Below, piece after piece: positions 1-8,802 of a DNA stretch of 55,198 bases. Source of the stretch: Treponema sp. Its GTDB lineage: Bacteria; Spirochaetota; Spirochaetia; Treponematales; Treponemataceae. The first letter of the stretch is position 1. Every line of letters starts with the position of its first letter. The notes under the pieces were generated by a model. It saw nothing but the letters and a program-made list of their open reading frames with translations. It was not told the DNA's origin and did no database searches. The position numbers and the translations under genes were made by a program. Where the stretch lies: NCBI GenBank assembly GCA_017962415.1, contig JAGCVK010000037.1:1-55198 (forward strand). The letters are read 5' to 3'.

Positions 1-304
1 CAAAAGTATTATCGCGGGTAACACCAGCATTATTTACAATTCCCCAAAGAACACCGTGCTTAGCGCTCAATTCGCTGAGCTTTGCCTTACAATCTTCGCG
101 GTTTGAAACATCAAACTGAATCAATTCGCCCTGTCCGCCAGCAGCCTGAATCTGAGCCAAAGTTTCTTCAGCCTTTCCCTGACTTCCGTTATAGTGACAG
201 ATTACATAATATCCAGCCTTAGCAGCCTCTACAGCAATTGCGCGGCCAATTCCACCGCTCGCACCAGTTACAAGAACTTTCTTATCAGCATTTGCGTTTT
301 CCAT
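1..304 (-). CDS. apeQ: 3-ketoacyl-ACP reductase (FabG/ApeQ-like), 3' end beyond window
   Basis: This is the N-terminal part of a short-chain dehydrogenase that would reduce beta-ketoacyl-ACP with NAD(P)H in the cytoplasm. The minus-strand translation starts MENANADKKVLVTGASGGIG, with the Rossmann motif TGASGGIG near residues 13-20 and the NNAG motif (IVNNAGVTRD) close to the window edge. The start is ATG at 304-302, preceded by a GGAG-type ribosome site on the minus strand. FabG is universal, but here it lies beside a dehydratase and ketosynthase of aryl-polyene type, which favours the ApeQ role. The catalytic Tyr/Lys lie outside the window. The gene has its own upstream region, since a divergent HD-GYP gene separates it from the other minus-strand genes. 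Confidence 0.85.
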   Translation of the reverse strand, partial: MENANADKKVLVTGASGGIGRAIAVEAAKAGYYVICHYNGSQGKAEETLAQIQAAGGQGELIQFDVSNREDCKAKLSELSAKHGVLWGIVNNAGVTRDNTF

Positions 305-317
305 TTTTTTCTCCTCT

Positions 318-436
318 GGGCGTTCCCGGCTGACGCGGCAGCCGGTCGGCGCTTGCGCAGTTCCGCTATCGCTCCATTCCTACATTCGCTACGCTCACTT
401 CGGAACGGCTTCGCCGCTGCTCCACCGCCTAACGCT
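318..436. repeat. GC-rich dyad-rich element (probable interspersed repeat)
   Basis: A stretch of about 120 bp is clearly richer in GC than its surroundings and full of short inverted repeats (for example GTTCCGC...GCGGAAC-like pairs and CGGCTGACGCGGCAGCCG). It fills most of the space between the divergent apeQ and HD-GYP genes. Open frames crossing it on both strands have no coding character. A much shorter stretch with a similar opening (GGGCTCCCGGCCGCC) occurs at about 37780-37815. Calling it an interspersed repeat is inference, because only a genome-wide search can show copy number. Confidence 0.45.
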
Positions 437-601
437 TGTTTTCCTAATTTAAATAATCTTACCACAGACATAAATCTTTTGCTAGACACTTTTACAAAAA
501 ATGTCATACACGACAATCTGCTTTGCAGAACTCCAATTTAAACTTCCAAATTCTCATTTATCTGTTACAATTATATACTTAGAAAGGGAAAAGACTATCT
601 T

Positions 602-2992
602 ATGGATTTTCTTAGAGTTCATCAGCTAGACATTATGCTTGTACTCAGCGGGCTTTGCGCAATGCTTGTTGTATTTGCATCTTTTACTACAACCTTGCGG
701 CGCAAAAAAAAGCTTGCGTTAATTTTTATGGAATTAACCGCCGCGCTGCTTCTAATTGCAGACCGATTTGCCTACATATATAGAGGAAATCCAACAAATC
801 TTGGCTATTGGGCCGTTAGAATCTGCAACTTTGTTGTATTTACTTTTACACTATTAATTCTAAGAACCTTTAATCTTTATCTTGTTGATCTTTTTACAAA
901 CGAAGGAAAATTACCAAAAGCGCCAAAACGGCTGCGAATCACAGAAATACTGGTTTGGGTTGAAATTAGCCTTATAATAATTTCACAATTCACAGGACTT
1001 TATTATTATTTTGATGACCAAAATTACTATCACCGTTCAAGCACCTATTTTTTAAGTTATATAATTCCGGCAATAATTTTATTTTTTCAGATTTCAGTTA
1101 TTCTGCAGTATTTTAAGCGTATAAATCACATAATCAGATTTTCGCTTTTGCTTTTTACAACACTTCCAATAATTGCAACTATAATTCAGTTTTTTGCTTA
1201 TGGAATTTCACTCACAACAATCATATTGGTTACAGAAGTTATTTTCCTTTATGTTTTTGTATTATTTGATTTAAACAATTCTGTTGTGCGCGCAAATAAA
1301 AACGAACTTGAATTTTTAAAAGCCGAACAAAAAAATATGCACATTATGTTTGAACAAACAGCGGCCGCCCTTGCAAACGCAATAGACGCAAAAGATAAAT
1401 ACACGCACGGACATTCAACACGCGTTGCAGAATACGCAAGAAAAATTGCAGAAAAGGCCGGCAAAAGCGAAAAGTTTTGCGAAGAAATCTATTTTGCAGG
1501 CCTTCTTCACGATGTTGGAAAAATAGGAATTCAAGATGCAATCATAAACAAAGAAGGAAAACTTACAGACGAAGAATTTTCAATCATAAAAAAACACCCT
1601 GTAATTGGAAAACAGATTCTTTCGAGCATTAGTAAATCGCCCTATTTAAGTGTCGCAGCAAATTTTCATCACGAAAAATACAACGGGCGCGGCTACCCGG
1701 AAGGCTTAAAAGGCGAAGATATTCCTGAAATTGCAAGAATTATTGCCGTTGCAGATGCTTACGACGCAATGACTTCTAAACGCAGTTACCGAGACCCGCT
1801 TCCGCAGCAAAAAGTTCGCGAAGAAATTCTTAAATGTATGGACACTCAATTTGACCCGGCTTTTGCAAAAATTATGCTGAATCTTATTGATCTTGATACT
1901 GAATATCAGCTAAAAGAAAGCGAAGAAATCAAAGAGCTTGCCGGAAAAAATGAACTTTGGTGCGAAGAATATCGCAGTTCTTATTCCGAAGGCCTTTTGC
2001 TAAACAATAAAATCACAAATATCAAATTACTTTGTCAGGCAAATCCGGAATTTGCTTCGGAAGAAACAATTCCAACAATAATACTTTTTGATTCGCTCGA
2101 CGGGCGAATACATCAAATAGAAACAAAAACGCTCGAAATGGCTTATTACGAATACGCAACAATTCGCTTTGACGGACTTACAGAAAAATTAGGCGCACGC
2201 AAAATCAAAAGCGAAATTATTACAAACAAAGACGCGCCAACTCCAAACTGGACGCCAATTTACAAATCAGGAATTGAATACGAAATTCAAGCGGTAAAAG
2301 TAGAAGACCACATTCAAATTACAATCAAGAATATTTACCAATCCATTAAAATTATAATTGCGCTTCCGGATAATACGCGTTTTGCGTATCTTGGGCTTAC
2401 CGGCGAGCATTGCCACATCAGCAAAGTTGATATTAAAAAAGAAGAACAGCAGGTTGATCAAACTTACATTCCGCGAATTGCAAAAAAAATCTGTTATACA
2501 AATATTCCGCAAGGCGATGTTCCGAATGTTCAAATTGACGGCTGGTGTTCAGATTCTATAAAAGGCATTCCTGTTGTTGATGAACTTTCAATTTCGTTTC
2601 ATACATTTAGCCTTCAAACTGCAAGGCTAATTTGGCATTGTCCTTATATTGCGCTTTTTTATGCTGATGATCAAAAATTGAACGGCGAAAATTATCAGAT
2701 GTTCCAGTTTATACGCTTAGACGGCGAAAGTTTTGAATCAGATTTTGCGAAAAATGAATTTTTGGTGACTAAAACCGAACAGTTTAAAGGCTGGGATTCC
2801 TGGAAAGAAATTAACAAAAAAGGCTTTGATAGCACAATTACGGTAAAACGAAAAGGCGCGCAGATTTTTCTTTCAACGGAAAATGGTGGAATTTTAATCG
2901 AAAGCACAACAACTTTGGCTGACCCAGCCGCAACTGTGTACTTGGCGCTCACAGGAGACCAGTGCGTGCTTTCAAATATCCGAATTCAATAA
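602..2992 (+). CDS. Membrane HD-GYP domain protein (probable cyclic-di-GMP phosphodiesterase)
   Basis: This 796-residue protein has about six or seven hydrophobic segments in residues 1-225, a short helical linker, an HD-GYP domain at about 255-430, and a C-terminal beta-rich part. The HD-GYP hallmarks are complete: HSTRVAEYA near 269, LLHDVGKIG near 300, and HHEKYNGRGYPEGL near 356. Cyclic-di-GMP hydrolysis to GMP is the known activity of the family and is inferred here. The C-terminal part carries a motif twice (YLGLTGEHC and YLALTGDQC), suggesting two beta-sandwich modules. The gene is inserted, on the opposite strand, between apeQ and apeP. Its stop codon directly abuts the apeP stop codon with no spacer. 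Confidence 0.85.
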   Translation: MDFLRVHQLDIMLVLSGLCAMLVVFASFTTTLRRKKKLALIFMELTAALLLIADRFAYIYRGNPTNLGYWAVRICNFVVFTFTLLILRTFNLYLVDLFTNEGKLPKAPKRLRITEILVWVEISLIIISQFTGLYYYFDDQNYYHRSSTYFLSYIIPAIILFFQISVILQYFKRINHIIRFSLLLFTTLPIIATIIQFFAYGISLTTIILVTEVIFLYVFVLFDLNNSVVRANKNELEFLKAEQKNMHIMFEQTAAALANAIDAKDKYTHGHSTRVAEYARKIAEKAGKSEKFCEEIYFAGLLHDVGKIGIQDAIINKEGKLTDEEFSIIKKHPVIGKQILSSISKSPYLSVAANFHHEKYNGRGYPEGLKGEDIPEIARIIAVADAYDAMTSKRSYRDPLPQQKVREEILKCMDTQFDPAFAKIMLNLIDLDTEYQLKESEEIKELAGKNELWCEEYRSSYSEGLLLNNKITNIKLLCQANPEFASEETIPTIILFDSLDGRIHQIETKTLEMAYYEYATIRFDGLTEKLGARKIKSEIITNKDAPTPNWTPIYKSGIEYEIQAVKVEDHIQITIKNIYQSIKIIIALPDNTRFAYLGLTGEHCHISKVDIKKEEQQVDQTYIPRIAKKICYTNIPQGDVPNVQIDGWCSDSIKGIPVVDELSISFHTFSLQTARLIWHCPYIALFYADDQKLNGENYQMFQFIRLDGESFESDFAKNEFLVTKTEQFKGWDSWKEINKKGFDSTITVKRKGAQIFLSTENGGILIESTTTLADPAATVYLALTGDQCVLSNIRIQ

Positions 2993-3481
2993 TTAATCGC
3001 CGAAGAGTGCGTGAGCGTCTTCCGTTTCCATTACAGAAATTTTTGCGGTTGCGGCTGGCTTTTCATCGCCCTTGTTTGCATAAAGCTCGCAAATATATCT
3101 GTAAACGTGATTTTCTTCATCGCGAAAATCTTCTGCAATCTTCATCTGAATTGTTGTGTTGTTTTTTAAGTATCCAACATCAGCCTTAAATTCCATTACT
3201 GAAAGAATAAAGCCCGGAAGCGGAGTTCGGCCTTTCATTGTATTTGTAATTCCAGTTAAAGCTGAAATTCCCTGAGCCATAAACTCAAAACCAGCCCAAG
3301 TTGGAACTCCGTCAAATTCAGGCTCATAAAATATACAATTTTCTGTAATATCATATTCGCTTGTAATTGTATGCTGATTTATATCATGCTGTGTTACGCG
3401 CGAAAGCAAAAACATTTTTCCTTTGTGCGGAAGATAATTAATAAGTTCATCATGCTCAATATACTGCTGAATTTCTTTCAT
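2993..3481 (-). CDS. apeP: Hotdog-fold 3-hydroxyacyl-ACP dehydratase (ApeP-like)
   Basis: A 162-residue dehydratase expected to remove water from 3-hydroxyacyl-ACP during polyene chain building. The N-terminal motif LPHKGKMFLLSRV, with the likely catalytic His19, matches ApeP/FabZ-like hotdog proteins. The frame is open further upstream, but MKEIQQYIEH (ATG at 3481) is the natural start: it lies 2 bp after the stop of the ketosynthase and keeps PHKGKM at the family position. It forms a two-gene unit with the ketosynthase. It converges stop-to-stop with the HD-GYP gene and has no room for an intergenic terminator. Confidence 0.82.
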   Translation of the reverse strand: MKEIQQYIEHDELINYLPHKGKMFLLSRVTQHDINQHTITSEYDITENCIFYEPEFDGVPTWAGFEFMAQGISALTGITNTMKGRTPLPGFILSVMEFKADVGYLKNNTTIQMKIAEDFRDEENHVYRYICELYANKGDEKPAATAKISVMETEDAHALFGD

Positions 3482-3483
3482 TT

Positions 3484-4707
3484 TTAAACTCCTATAACAA
3501 GGCAGGCATTTGCTCCGCCAAACGCAAACGAATTTGAAAGGCACACTTTTAGATTGCCCTTTATTGCGGTATTTTTTTCAAAAGTTTCTTTGCCTACAAA
3601 ATTTAAAACGGGAAGTTCTGAATCAAATTCTCCGTCCCAAACCTGAACCGGCAATTTCCTATTATCATTTTTTTCGCAATTATTTGCAACAAGAGCCTTC
3701 CAGCAAAGTGCAAGCTCAAGGCTTGCAGCTGCGCCCAAAGTGTGGCCTGTAACCGGCTTTGTTGTAGAAACAAAAACCTTTGAATCACCAAAAACCGAAG
3801 CAACCGCTTTTGCTTCCATACTGTCGTTAAATTTTGTTCCCGTTCCATGCAAATTAATGTAACCAACATCACTTGCGCAAATGCCGGAACTTTCAAGTGC
3901 TCGGCGAATTGCTTTTTCTGCGCCCGCTCCGCTTGGGTCTGGCGAAGTCATATGGTAAGCGTCTGCACTTTCGCCCCAGCCAAGTAATTTTATTCCAAAA
4001 TCATTCTGATTTTCGCGTTTCAAAGGCTCGCGGCTTAAAACAAAAAACGCCGCACCGTCGCCAAGTGTAATTCCGTGCCGGTTTTTACTAAAAGGATTTG
4101 TAATTTCGCTTGAAACAGCTTCAAGCGCGCTAAAACCAATCAAAGTTGTATCAGAAGCAATATCAATGCCGCCAACAACAGCAGCGTCAAAAAGGCCGCC
4201 CAAAATCATTTCTGCCGCTTTGATAATTGCGCCTGCGCTGGAAGAACACGCCGTTGAAAAAGTATTTACCGGCCCTTTTAGCCCAAAGCGTTCTGCAATA
4301 TATGTAGAAACATAATCTGCGCCCTGAATTTCAAGATTGTACTCTTTTGGAAATTCACCTTCTGCAAAATACTTTTTATGACCGGCAAGCGAAAACTCTG
4401 TTCCATTATCACAAGAGCCAACACAAACGGCAACACGCTCAGCGCCGTAACGTTCAACAGCGGCTTTAATATCATCAGTAATCTGCGAAAGAGCCTGCTC
4501 TTCTATTCTGATAATTTTCATATCATAACGGGAATCTGCAGGTTTTAAATCTGAATCAGAAATTCTTGCAGCAAAAAATTCATCGCCATTACAGGCTTTT
4601 ACACGCTTTATATTACTCTGATTTCCGCTAAGAACAGAGTTCCAAAGTTCATCAATATTTTTACCGGCACAACTCATAACTCCGGGTTTTGAAAAAAATA
4701 AATCCAT
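3484..4707 (-). CDS. apeO: Beta-ketoacyl-ACP synthase (ApeO-like)
   Basis: A 407-residue condensing enzyme with the complete Cys-His-His triad: Cys154 in NTFSTACSSSAGA, His288 in NLHGTGTKFNDS, and His322 in KPVTGHTLGAA. It would extend the acyl/aryl chain on an ACP with malonyl-ACP. Length and motifs fit KAS I/II-type synthases. The immediate neighbour is the ApeP-like dehydratase, as in aryl-polyene loci. The start MDLFFSKPGV follows an AAGGATAAAGG ribosome site. A perfect TATAAT (minus strand, 4734-4729) lies 21 bases before the ATG, although the -35 is poor, so the apeO-apeP pair may have its own promoter. Confidence 0.88.
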   Translation of the reverse strand: MDLFFSKPGVMSCAGKNIDELWNSVLSGNQSNIKRVKACNGDEFFAARISDSDLKPADSRYDMKIIRIEEQALSQITDDIKAAVERYGAERVAVCVGSCDNGTEFSLAGHKKYFAEGEFPKEYNLEIQGADYVSTYIAERFGLKGPVNTFSTACSSSAGAIIKAAEMILGGLFDAAVVGGIDIASDTTLIGFSALEAVSSEITNPFSKNRHGITLGDGAAFFVLSREPLKRENQNDFGIKLLGWGESADAYHMTSPDPSGAGAEKAIRRALESSGICASDVGYINLHGTGTKFNDSMEAKAVASVFGDSKVFVSTTKPVTGHTLGAAASLELALCWKALVANNCEKNDNRKLPVQVWDGEFDSELPVLNFVGKETFEKNTAIKGNLKVCLSNSFAFGGANACLVIGV

Positions 4708-4728
4708 CCTTTATCCTTTGAAAAAGAT

Positions 4729-4734
4729 ATTATA
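4729..4734 (-). promoter_or_regulatory. Candidate -10 box for apeO-apeP
   Basis: The minus strand reads TATAAT, ending 21 bases before the apeO start codon. The best -35 candidate (TTGATT, 4759-4754) is 19 bp away, which is long. Part of this region is shared with the divergent TraB-like gene. Confidence 0.35.
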
Positions 4735-4823
4735 AAAAAAAATCACATCTTTAAATCAAATCTGTAACATTATATAATTAAAATCGTTTTAATAGAATAC
4801 TAAATCGATTTTAAGAGGAACTT

Positions 4824-5768
4824 ATGCAAAAAACTAAATTCAAATTCTTACTAAGCGCATTTTTTGTTGCTTTAGTAATGACATCGTGTGCTTCAGCTCC
4901 AAAACAAGCTGCCGCAACTCTTACAAAAACCGAAAGCCGCGCCTTTTGGAGAATCGACGGAACAGACAAAAACGGAAATCCAAGTACAGTTTATATTCAG
5001 GGAACATTCCACCTTGGAGACGAAAGGATTTTCCCTCTTTCAGAAGAAGTTCAACAGGCATTTTTAAACGCAGACCGCTATGCCGGCGAACTTTCTACAC
5101 AAAGTTATGCAGATCTCGAAAATCAAGCTGCAATATTATACGCTCCAAACAAAGACGGAAAACTTATTTCAGATTATATGAATGACGAAGAAAATGCATA
5201 TCTAAAAACTGTATTTCTTCAACAATATGATTCTATAAACGCTCTTGACCCGTGGATTATTTCAAACACTTTAACTACACTTATTTACCAGCAAACAGGG
5301 CTTACTTCTGAATTTGGCCTTGATAACAGCTTTACTGATAATCTTAAGGAAATGAACCGCACTTGGGACGGGCTTGATGAACTTTCTGTTCAGCTTGAAG
5401 TCCTTACTTTCGGTGATTACGACGAACAGATTACAAACTTAAAAGATACAATCCAAACTTTAACTAATGCCGAAGAATCATACAAACTTTTTACTGAAAC
5501 CCTCGAGCTTTACGAAAATTATGTAAACGATGATATGCAAAGCTTTGAAAAAAGTTTTACTGATTCAACAAAACTGACTATTAAAAGCGATAAATCCTAC
5601 AAAAAATATTATCAAAAGCTTTTTACAGACAGAAATAAAGAATGGGCTTGCGACATTACAAATTATTTGAATGAAGGCGGAACAACCTTTATTTTTGCAG
5701 GCTGCGGACACTGGGTTGGAAAAGATTCAACCTTTGCATTCTTAAAAAAGATGAAAACTATAAATTAG
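4824..5768 (+). CDS. TraB/GumN (PrgY) family lipoprotein
   Basis: A 314-residue protein with a lipoprotein signal (hydrophobic stretch then VMTSC, Cys22), so it is probably membrane-anchored outside the cytoplasm. It carries the hallmark GTFHLG at residues 60-65 and the C-terminal FAGCGHWVGKDS motif of the TraB/GumN/PrgY family. Some members act as metal-dependent proteases, but this function is not established for the spirochaete protein. An AAGAGG ribosome site precedes the ATG. The gene lies on the plus strand between apeO and apeN and is probably a separate unit. A terminator-like hairpin for it lies inside the end of the convergent apeN gene. Confidence 0.8.
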   Translation: MQKTKFKFLLSAFFVALVMTSCASAPKQAAATLTKTESRAFWRIDGTDKNGNPSTVYIQGTFHLGDERIFPLSEEVQQAFLNADRYAGELSTQSYADLENQAAILYAPNKDGKLISDYMNDEENAYLKTVFLQQYDSINALDPWIISNTLTTLIYQQTGLTSEFGLDNSFTDNLKEMNRTWDGLDELSVQLEVLTFGDYDEQITNLKDTIQTLTNAEESYKLFTETLELYENYVNDDMQSFEKSFTDSTKLTIKSDKSYKKYYQKLFTDRNKEWACDITNYLNEGGTTFIFAGCGHWVGKDSTFAFLKKMKTIN

Positions 5769-5786
5769 TTTAAAATCAAATTTTGA

Positions 5787-6371
5787 TTAAAAGCCTTCTG
5801 CGATAGTGAGTTTATACGAATAACCGCGCAGAAGGTTTTTTATTTCTACAGTATTTTCTGCAAAAGAAATTTCTTCTATAAGATTTTTGCCGTCTAAAAT
5901 GCGGCGGCAATTTTCTTTTTGTTCAAAAATTAAACCGGAATTTGCATAATTTGCTTTTAAAGCCTCAAAAGAATAAAAAGCATTTTGAATATCGCAAATA
6001 ATATATTCGCCAGGAAGTGCCTTTGGAAAATAAGCCGAATCAAAAATCACAGCTTCGCCGTTGTAAGAAACAAAGCCCATATCAGTTCCAAATTCATTAA
6101 AAAGCGAAAGATTAATTTCTTCCAAATTAATTAAAGTATAAGACATTAAGTTAAAATCTGTTTTCCCAAAAGAGCCTTCCAGCAAAATAACTTGGTCTAA
6201 AACTATATTTGCAGAACCAGGCGCAAGCAAATTCACTTTTTTAGAATTAGTAATATAAACCGGCCTTAAACTTTTTGATTTTGGAGTAGTTTTACAAGAA
6301 GAAACACTAAAAATCACAAAAACAGAAAAAATCAAAAAAGGCAAAAATGATTTTTTTTGAAGTTTATTCAT
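5787..6371 (-). CDS. apeN: ApeN-like lipoprotein (DUF3261-type)
   Basis: A 194-residue lipoprotein. The start MNKLQKKSFLPF (ATG at 6371) precedes a hydrophobic segment and the lipobox VSSC. The ATG overlaps the stop of the upstream exporter gene by 8 bp, so the two are translationally coupled. A small DUF3261-like lipoprotein next to the MMPL exporter and LolA-like gene is typical of aryl-polyene loci, where it is thought to act in envelope transport of the product. That role is inferred from position. Sequence similarity is weak to the eye, so the family assignment rests mainly on size, lipobox and neighbours. Confidence 0.65.
   Translation of the reverse strand: MNKLQKKSFLPFLIFSVFVIFSVSSCKTTPKSKSLRPVYITNSKKVNLLAPGSANIVLDQVILLEGSFGKTDFNLMSYTLINLEEINLSLFNEFGTDMGFVSYNGEAVIFDSAYFPKALPGEYIICDIQNAFYSFEALKANYANSGLIFEQKENCRRILDGKNLIEEISFAENTVEIKNLLRGYSYKLTIAEGF
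5794..5841 (+). terminator. Intrinsic terminator of the TraB-like gene, inside the 3' end of apeN
   Basis: CCTTCTGCG (5794-5802) pairs with CGCAGAAGG (5827-5835), followed by TTTTTT. It stands 26 bases after the TraB-like stop codon and lies within the last codons of the convergent apeN gene. Confidence 0.5.
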
Positions 6372-8802
6372 TATTATTTCCCCCAAGTCTTCCATAAAAG
6401 AATGAACTAACATAAGCCGTAAACAAGCCAACAAAAATCGAAAGGCCAATTAAATGAACCGGTTTAAAGGAACTCAAAGCCAAAGCGCCAAAAGAAATAA
6501 TAGTTGTTACAAACGAAACCATTGTTGCAAACGGCTCAAGCGAAGCTTCATCACAATTTGATTTTTTTTCATTTTCCATCATATAAATAATGTAATCAAG
6601 GCCAAGTCCAAAAACAAGAATTAAACCAGTTACCGAAAAGAATTCCATATTGATTTTTGCAACCGCAAAAACCGCAACAACAACAAGAATAATCAAAAGC
6701 GGAACCGAAATAATTTTTAAAGCCTGCTTCCACGAATAAAAAAAGCGCAGCATTACAAACATCAAAATATAAGCAACAATAAAGAATTTTAAAATCATAA
6801 TAGTAAGACTGTCTAAGTCTGTGCTTATATCTTGCGATTTACTGATAAAGAAAACATTTTCGTTTTGCTCAGCTAAAGAACGGTATACAGAATAATCAGT
6901 TACTTTAGTTGGAAGAAGAACCGTAAAATATTTTCCGTCAACATTTCCAAGCCAGGCAGAAGAAATTGCAGATTCTATGAACGCTGGAACATTTCCGTTT
7001 GAAAAAGAAACAAAATCATCATCTAAAGAAAAATCCGGCGGCAAAGTTTTATATTCTGATTTTGCAAGCAGTTCCGCTTCATTTGCATCAAAACCAAGAT
7101 TAATAAACTGTTCTTCTGCTAAACCCAAAAGTTTTTTGTATGCAAGCCGGGATTTTAGTTGAACTTGTTTTGAAGGAACAAAGCTCGAAGTACTTACATA
7201 ACCAACAGAGCCATTAGTTGCAGCTTCAAATTCTTTGCGAAGTTTTTCTTCATTCATAAGCGCTTCATCTTCAGTTAGGCCACTTATAATATACCAGCCG
7301 CCAGGAGTGTACTGAATAACTTGCGAAGCCGTTATTTCATCTTGCAAAAGTTTGCCTTTCATATCATAAAGCGTAAGAAGATTATTTTTTACTTTTACAT
7401 TTTTGTGCAAAATCGCAATCGAAAGAATAGAAAAAGCAAACAAAACAATAATAACCGAACGGCCAACCCATTTTTGCTCAAGCTTAGAAATCACTTTTGA
7501 AAAACCGTTTGTAAAACGAACGTTTCCTCTGTTTTCTGGCAGTTTGATAAACGGATAAATTGAAATAGTTGTTAAAAATGAACTAATAAGCCCGGTAAGA
7601 CAGAAAAACGACATTTGTTTTAGAATACTAAAAGGCGCAAAAAGCAAAATCGCAAAACAAATTCCCGTTGAAACAATTGCCATTAAAAGCCCGGAAAAAA
7701 TATGATTTCTAATTTCAATGCTTGATTTTAAGTTTTTATTTGCAGCCCAATGCGTAAAAAAGTGAAGACTGTAATCAATGCACGAACCAATAAGCGAAGT
7801 TCCAAAAACAAGCGTAATAACATGCATTTTTTGGAAAACAGCAAGCGTTGCAAGAACAGCCACGCCTAGCGAAATCAAAATTGAGCCAACAGAAAAAACT
7901 AAAGGCCGCACAGAACGGAAAATAAAAATCAAAAGAATAATAACTGCGAGCATTGAAACAGTTGCAATCACAGAAATTTCGCGGCTCGCAGAATTAGAAC
8001 TTTCGTGACTATGGAACGGCGTTCCCGAAAAAACAAAAGTTGTGGTTGGATCAGAAGATCTTACACAATCGCAAACCTTATAAATTTCTGAAATCGCATT
8101 ATTTTTCGAAGCCAACCGAGCACCGTCGCGGCTCAAAACCCCGCGAATCATAACGTACCATTTTCCTTCAAATTTAGAAGCGAGTACGCCGTCTTTTACA
8201 GTCATTGCAGTTCCGGCATTTTGAACAGCCAAAAGATAATTTTGCAAATTGTATTCCGTCAACAAAAAAGGATCTGAATCAATATTATCAAGCGGAAGCA
8301 TTGTAAAACCGCCGTAAACCTTTGATAACGCTTCAAGGGCAAAATCAGCTGCGCCTTCGTCGCTTGCAAGAATTTGGTCGGCTGTTTTTTCGTCAATAAG
8401 ATAACTGCGGTAAGTGTACAAAAAATCAGTTATTTCGCCCATTGAGCTAACATCGCTGTAAAGCGAAACTGAGGCAAAATTTTTGCTGTCTTTAATTTGT
8501 TCGTAAACCGATTCTGCAACTTTTTTAGCCTGCAAAAAATCTTCGTTGGCAACAAGCACAAAAACGTTTTGCGAAGTTACCGACATCATTTTCTCGTCTG
8601 CTTTTTTTACAGATTCCATTGAAATACTTTTTGGCACAAGATTAAACAAATCAGAATCAATTCCAATTTTACCGCCAAAAATAATCAAAGAAATTATAAA
8701 AAGCAGAGCAATGGCAAGATGATAAAAAAGCCACGCTCCAAAAAGTTTTTTTTGCGAAACTGATTTTAGTTTTTCACTCAACAACAAAGTTCTGTTTTTC
8801 AT
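6364..8802 (-). CDS. apeM: MMPL/RND-like exporter (ApeM-like)
   Basis: An 812-residue integral membrane protein with the two-fold MMPL/RND layout. One N-terminal helix is followed by a large extracytoplasmic loop (about 45-265), five clustered helices (about 270-420), a second helix and loop (about 450-640), and a second helix cluster (about 645-805). In the second half, the cluster contains FGLGLDYIIYMMENEK, and the first half has the matching SLIGSCIDYSLHFF; the Asp-Tyr pairs are typical of the family. Aryl-polyene loci encode such an exporter next to a LolA-like carrier. The start overlaps the LolA-like gene by 29 bp. Substrate export across the inner membrane is inferred. Confidence 0.82.
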   Translation of the reverse strand: MKNRTLLLSEKLKSVSQKKLFGAWLFYHLAIALLFIISLIIFGGKIGIDSDLFNLVPKSISMESVKKADEKMMSVTSQNVFVLVANEDFLQAKKVAESVYEQIKDSKNFASVSLYSDVSSMGEITDFLYTYRSYLIDEKTADQILASDEGAADFALEALSKVYGGFTMLPLDNIDSDPFLLTEYNLQNYLLAVQNAGTAMTVKDGVLASKFEGKWYVMIRGVLSRDGARLASKNNAISEIYKVCDCVRSSDPTTTFVFSGTPFHSHESSNSASREISVIATVSMLAVIILLIFIFRSVRPLVFSVGSILISLGVAVLATLAVFQKMHVITLVFGTSLIGSCIDYSLHFFTHWAANKNLKSSIEIRNHIFSGLLMAIVSTGICFAILLFAPFSILKQMSFFCLTGLISSFLTTISIYPFIKLPENRGNVRFTNGFSKVISKLEQKWVGRSVIIVLFAFSILSIAILHKNVKVKNNLLTLYDMKGKLLQDEITASQVIQYTPGGWYIISGLTEDEALMNEEKLRKEFEAATNGSVGYVSTSSFVPSKQVQLKSRLAYKKLLGLAEEQFINLGFDANEAELLAKSEYKTLPPDFSLDDDFVSFSNGNVPAFIESAISSAWLGNVDGKYFTVLLPTKVTDYSVYRSLAEQNENVFFISKSQDISTDLDSLTIMILKFFIVAYILMFVMLRFFYSWKQALKIISVPLLIILVVVAVFAVAKINMEFFSVTGLILVFGLGLDYIIYMMENEKKSNCDEASLEPFATMVSFVTTIISFGALALSSFKPVHLIGLSIFVGLFTAYVSSFFYGRLGGNNNE

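Noticed and set aside
194..541. Open frames on both strands across the GC-rich element (194-541 plus, 268-516 minus).
   Set aside because: They cross the apeQ start and the dyad-rich block, have low-complexity Ala/Arg-rich translations, and lack ribosome sites.
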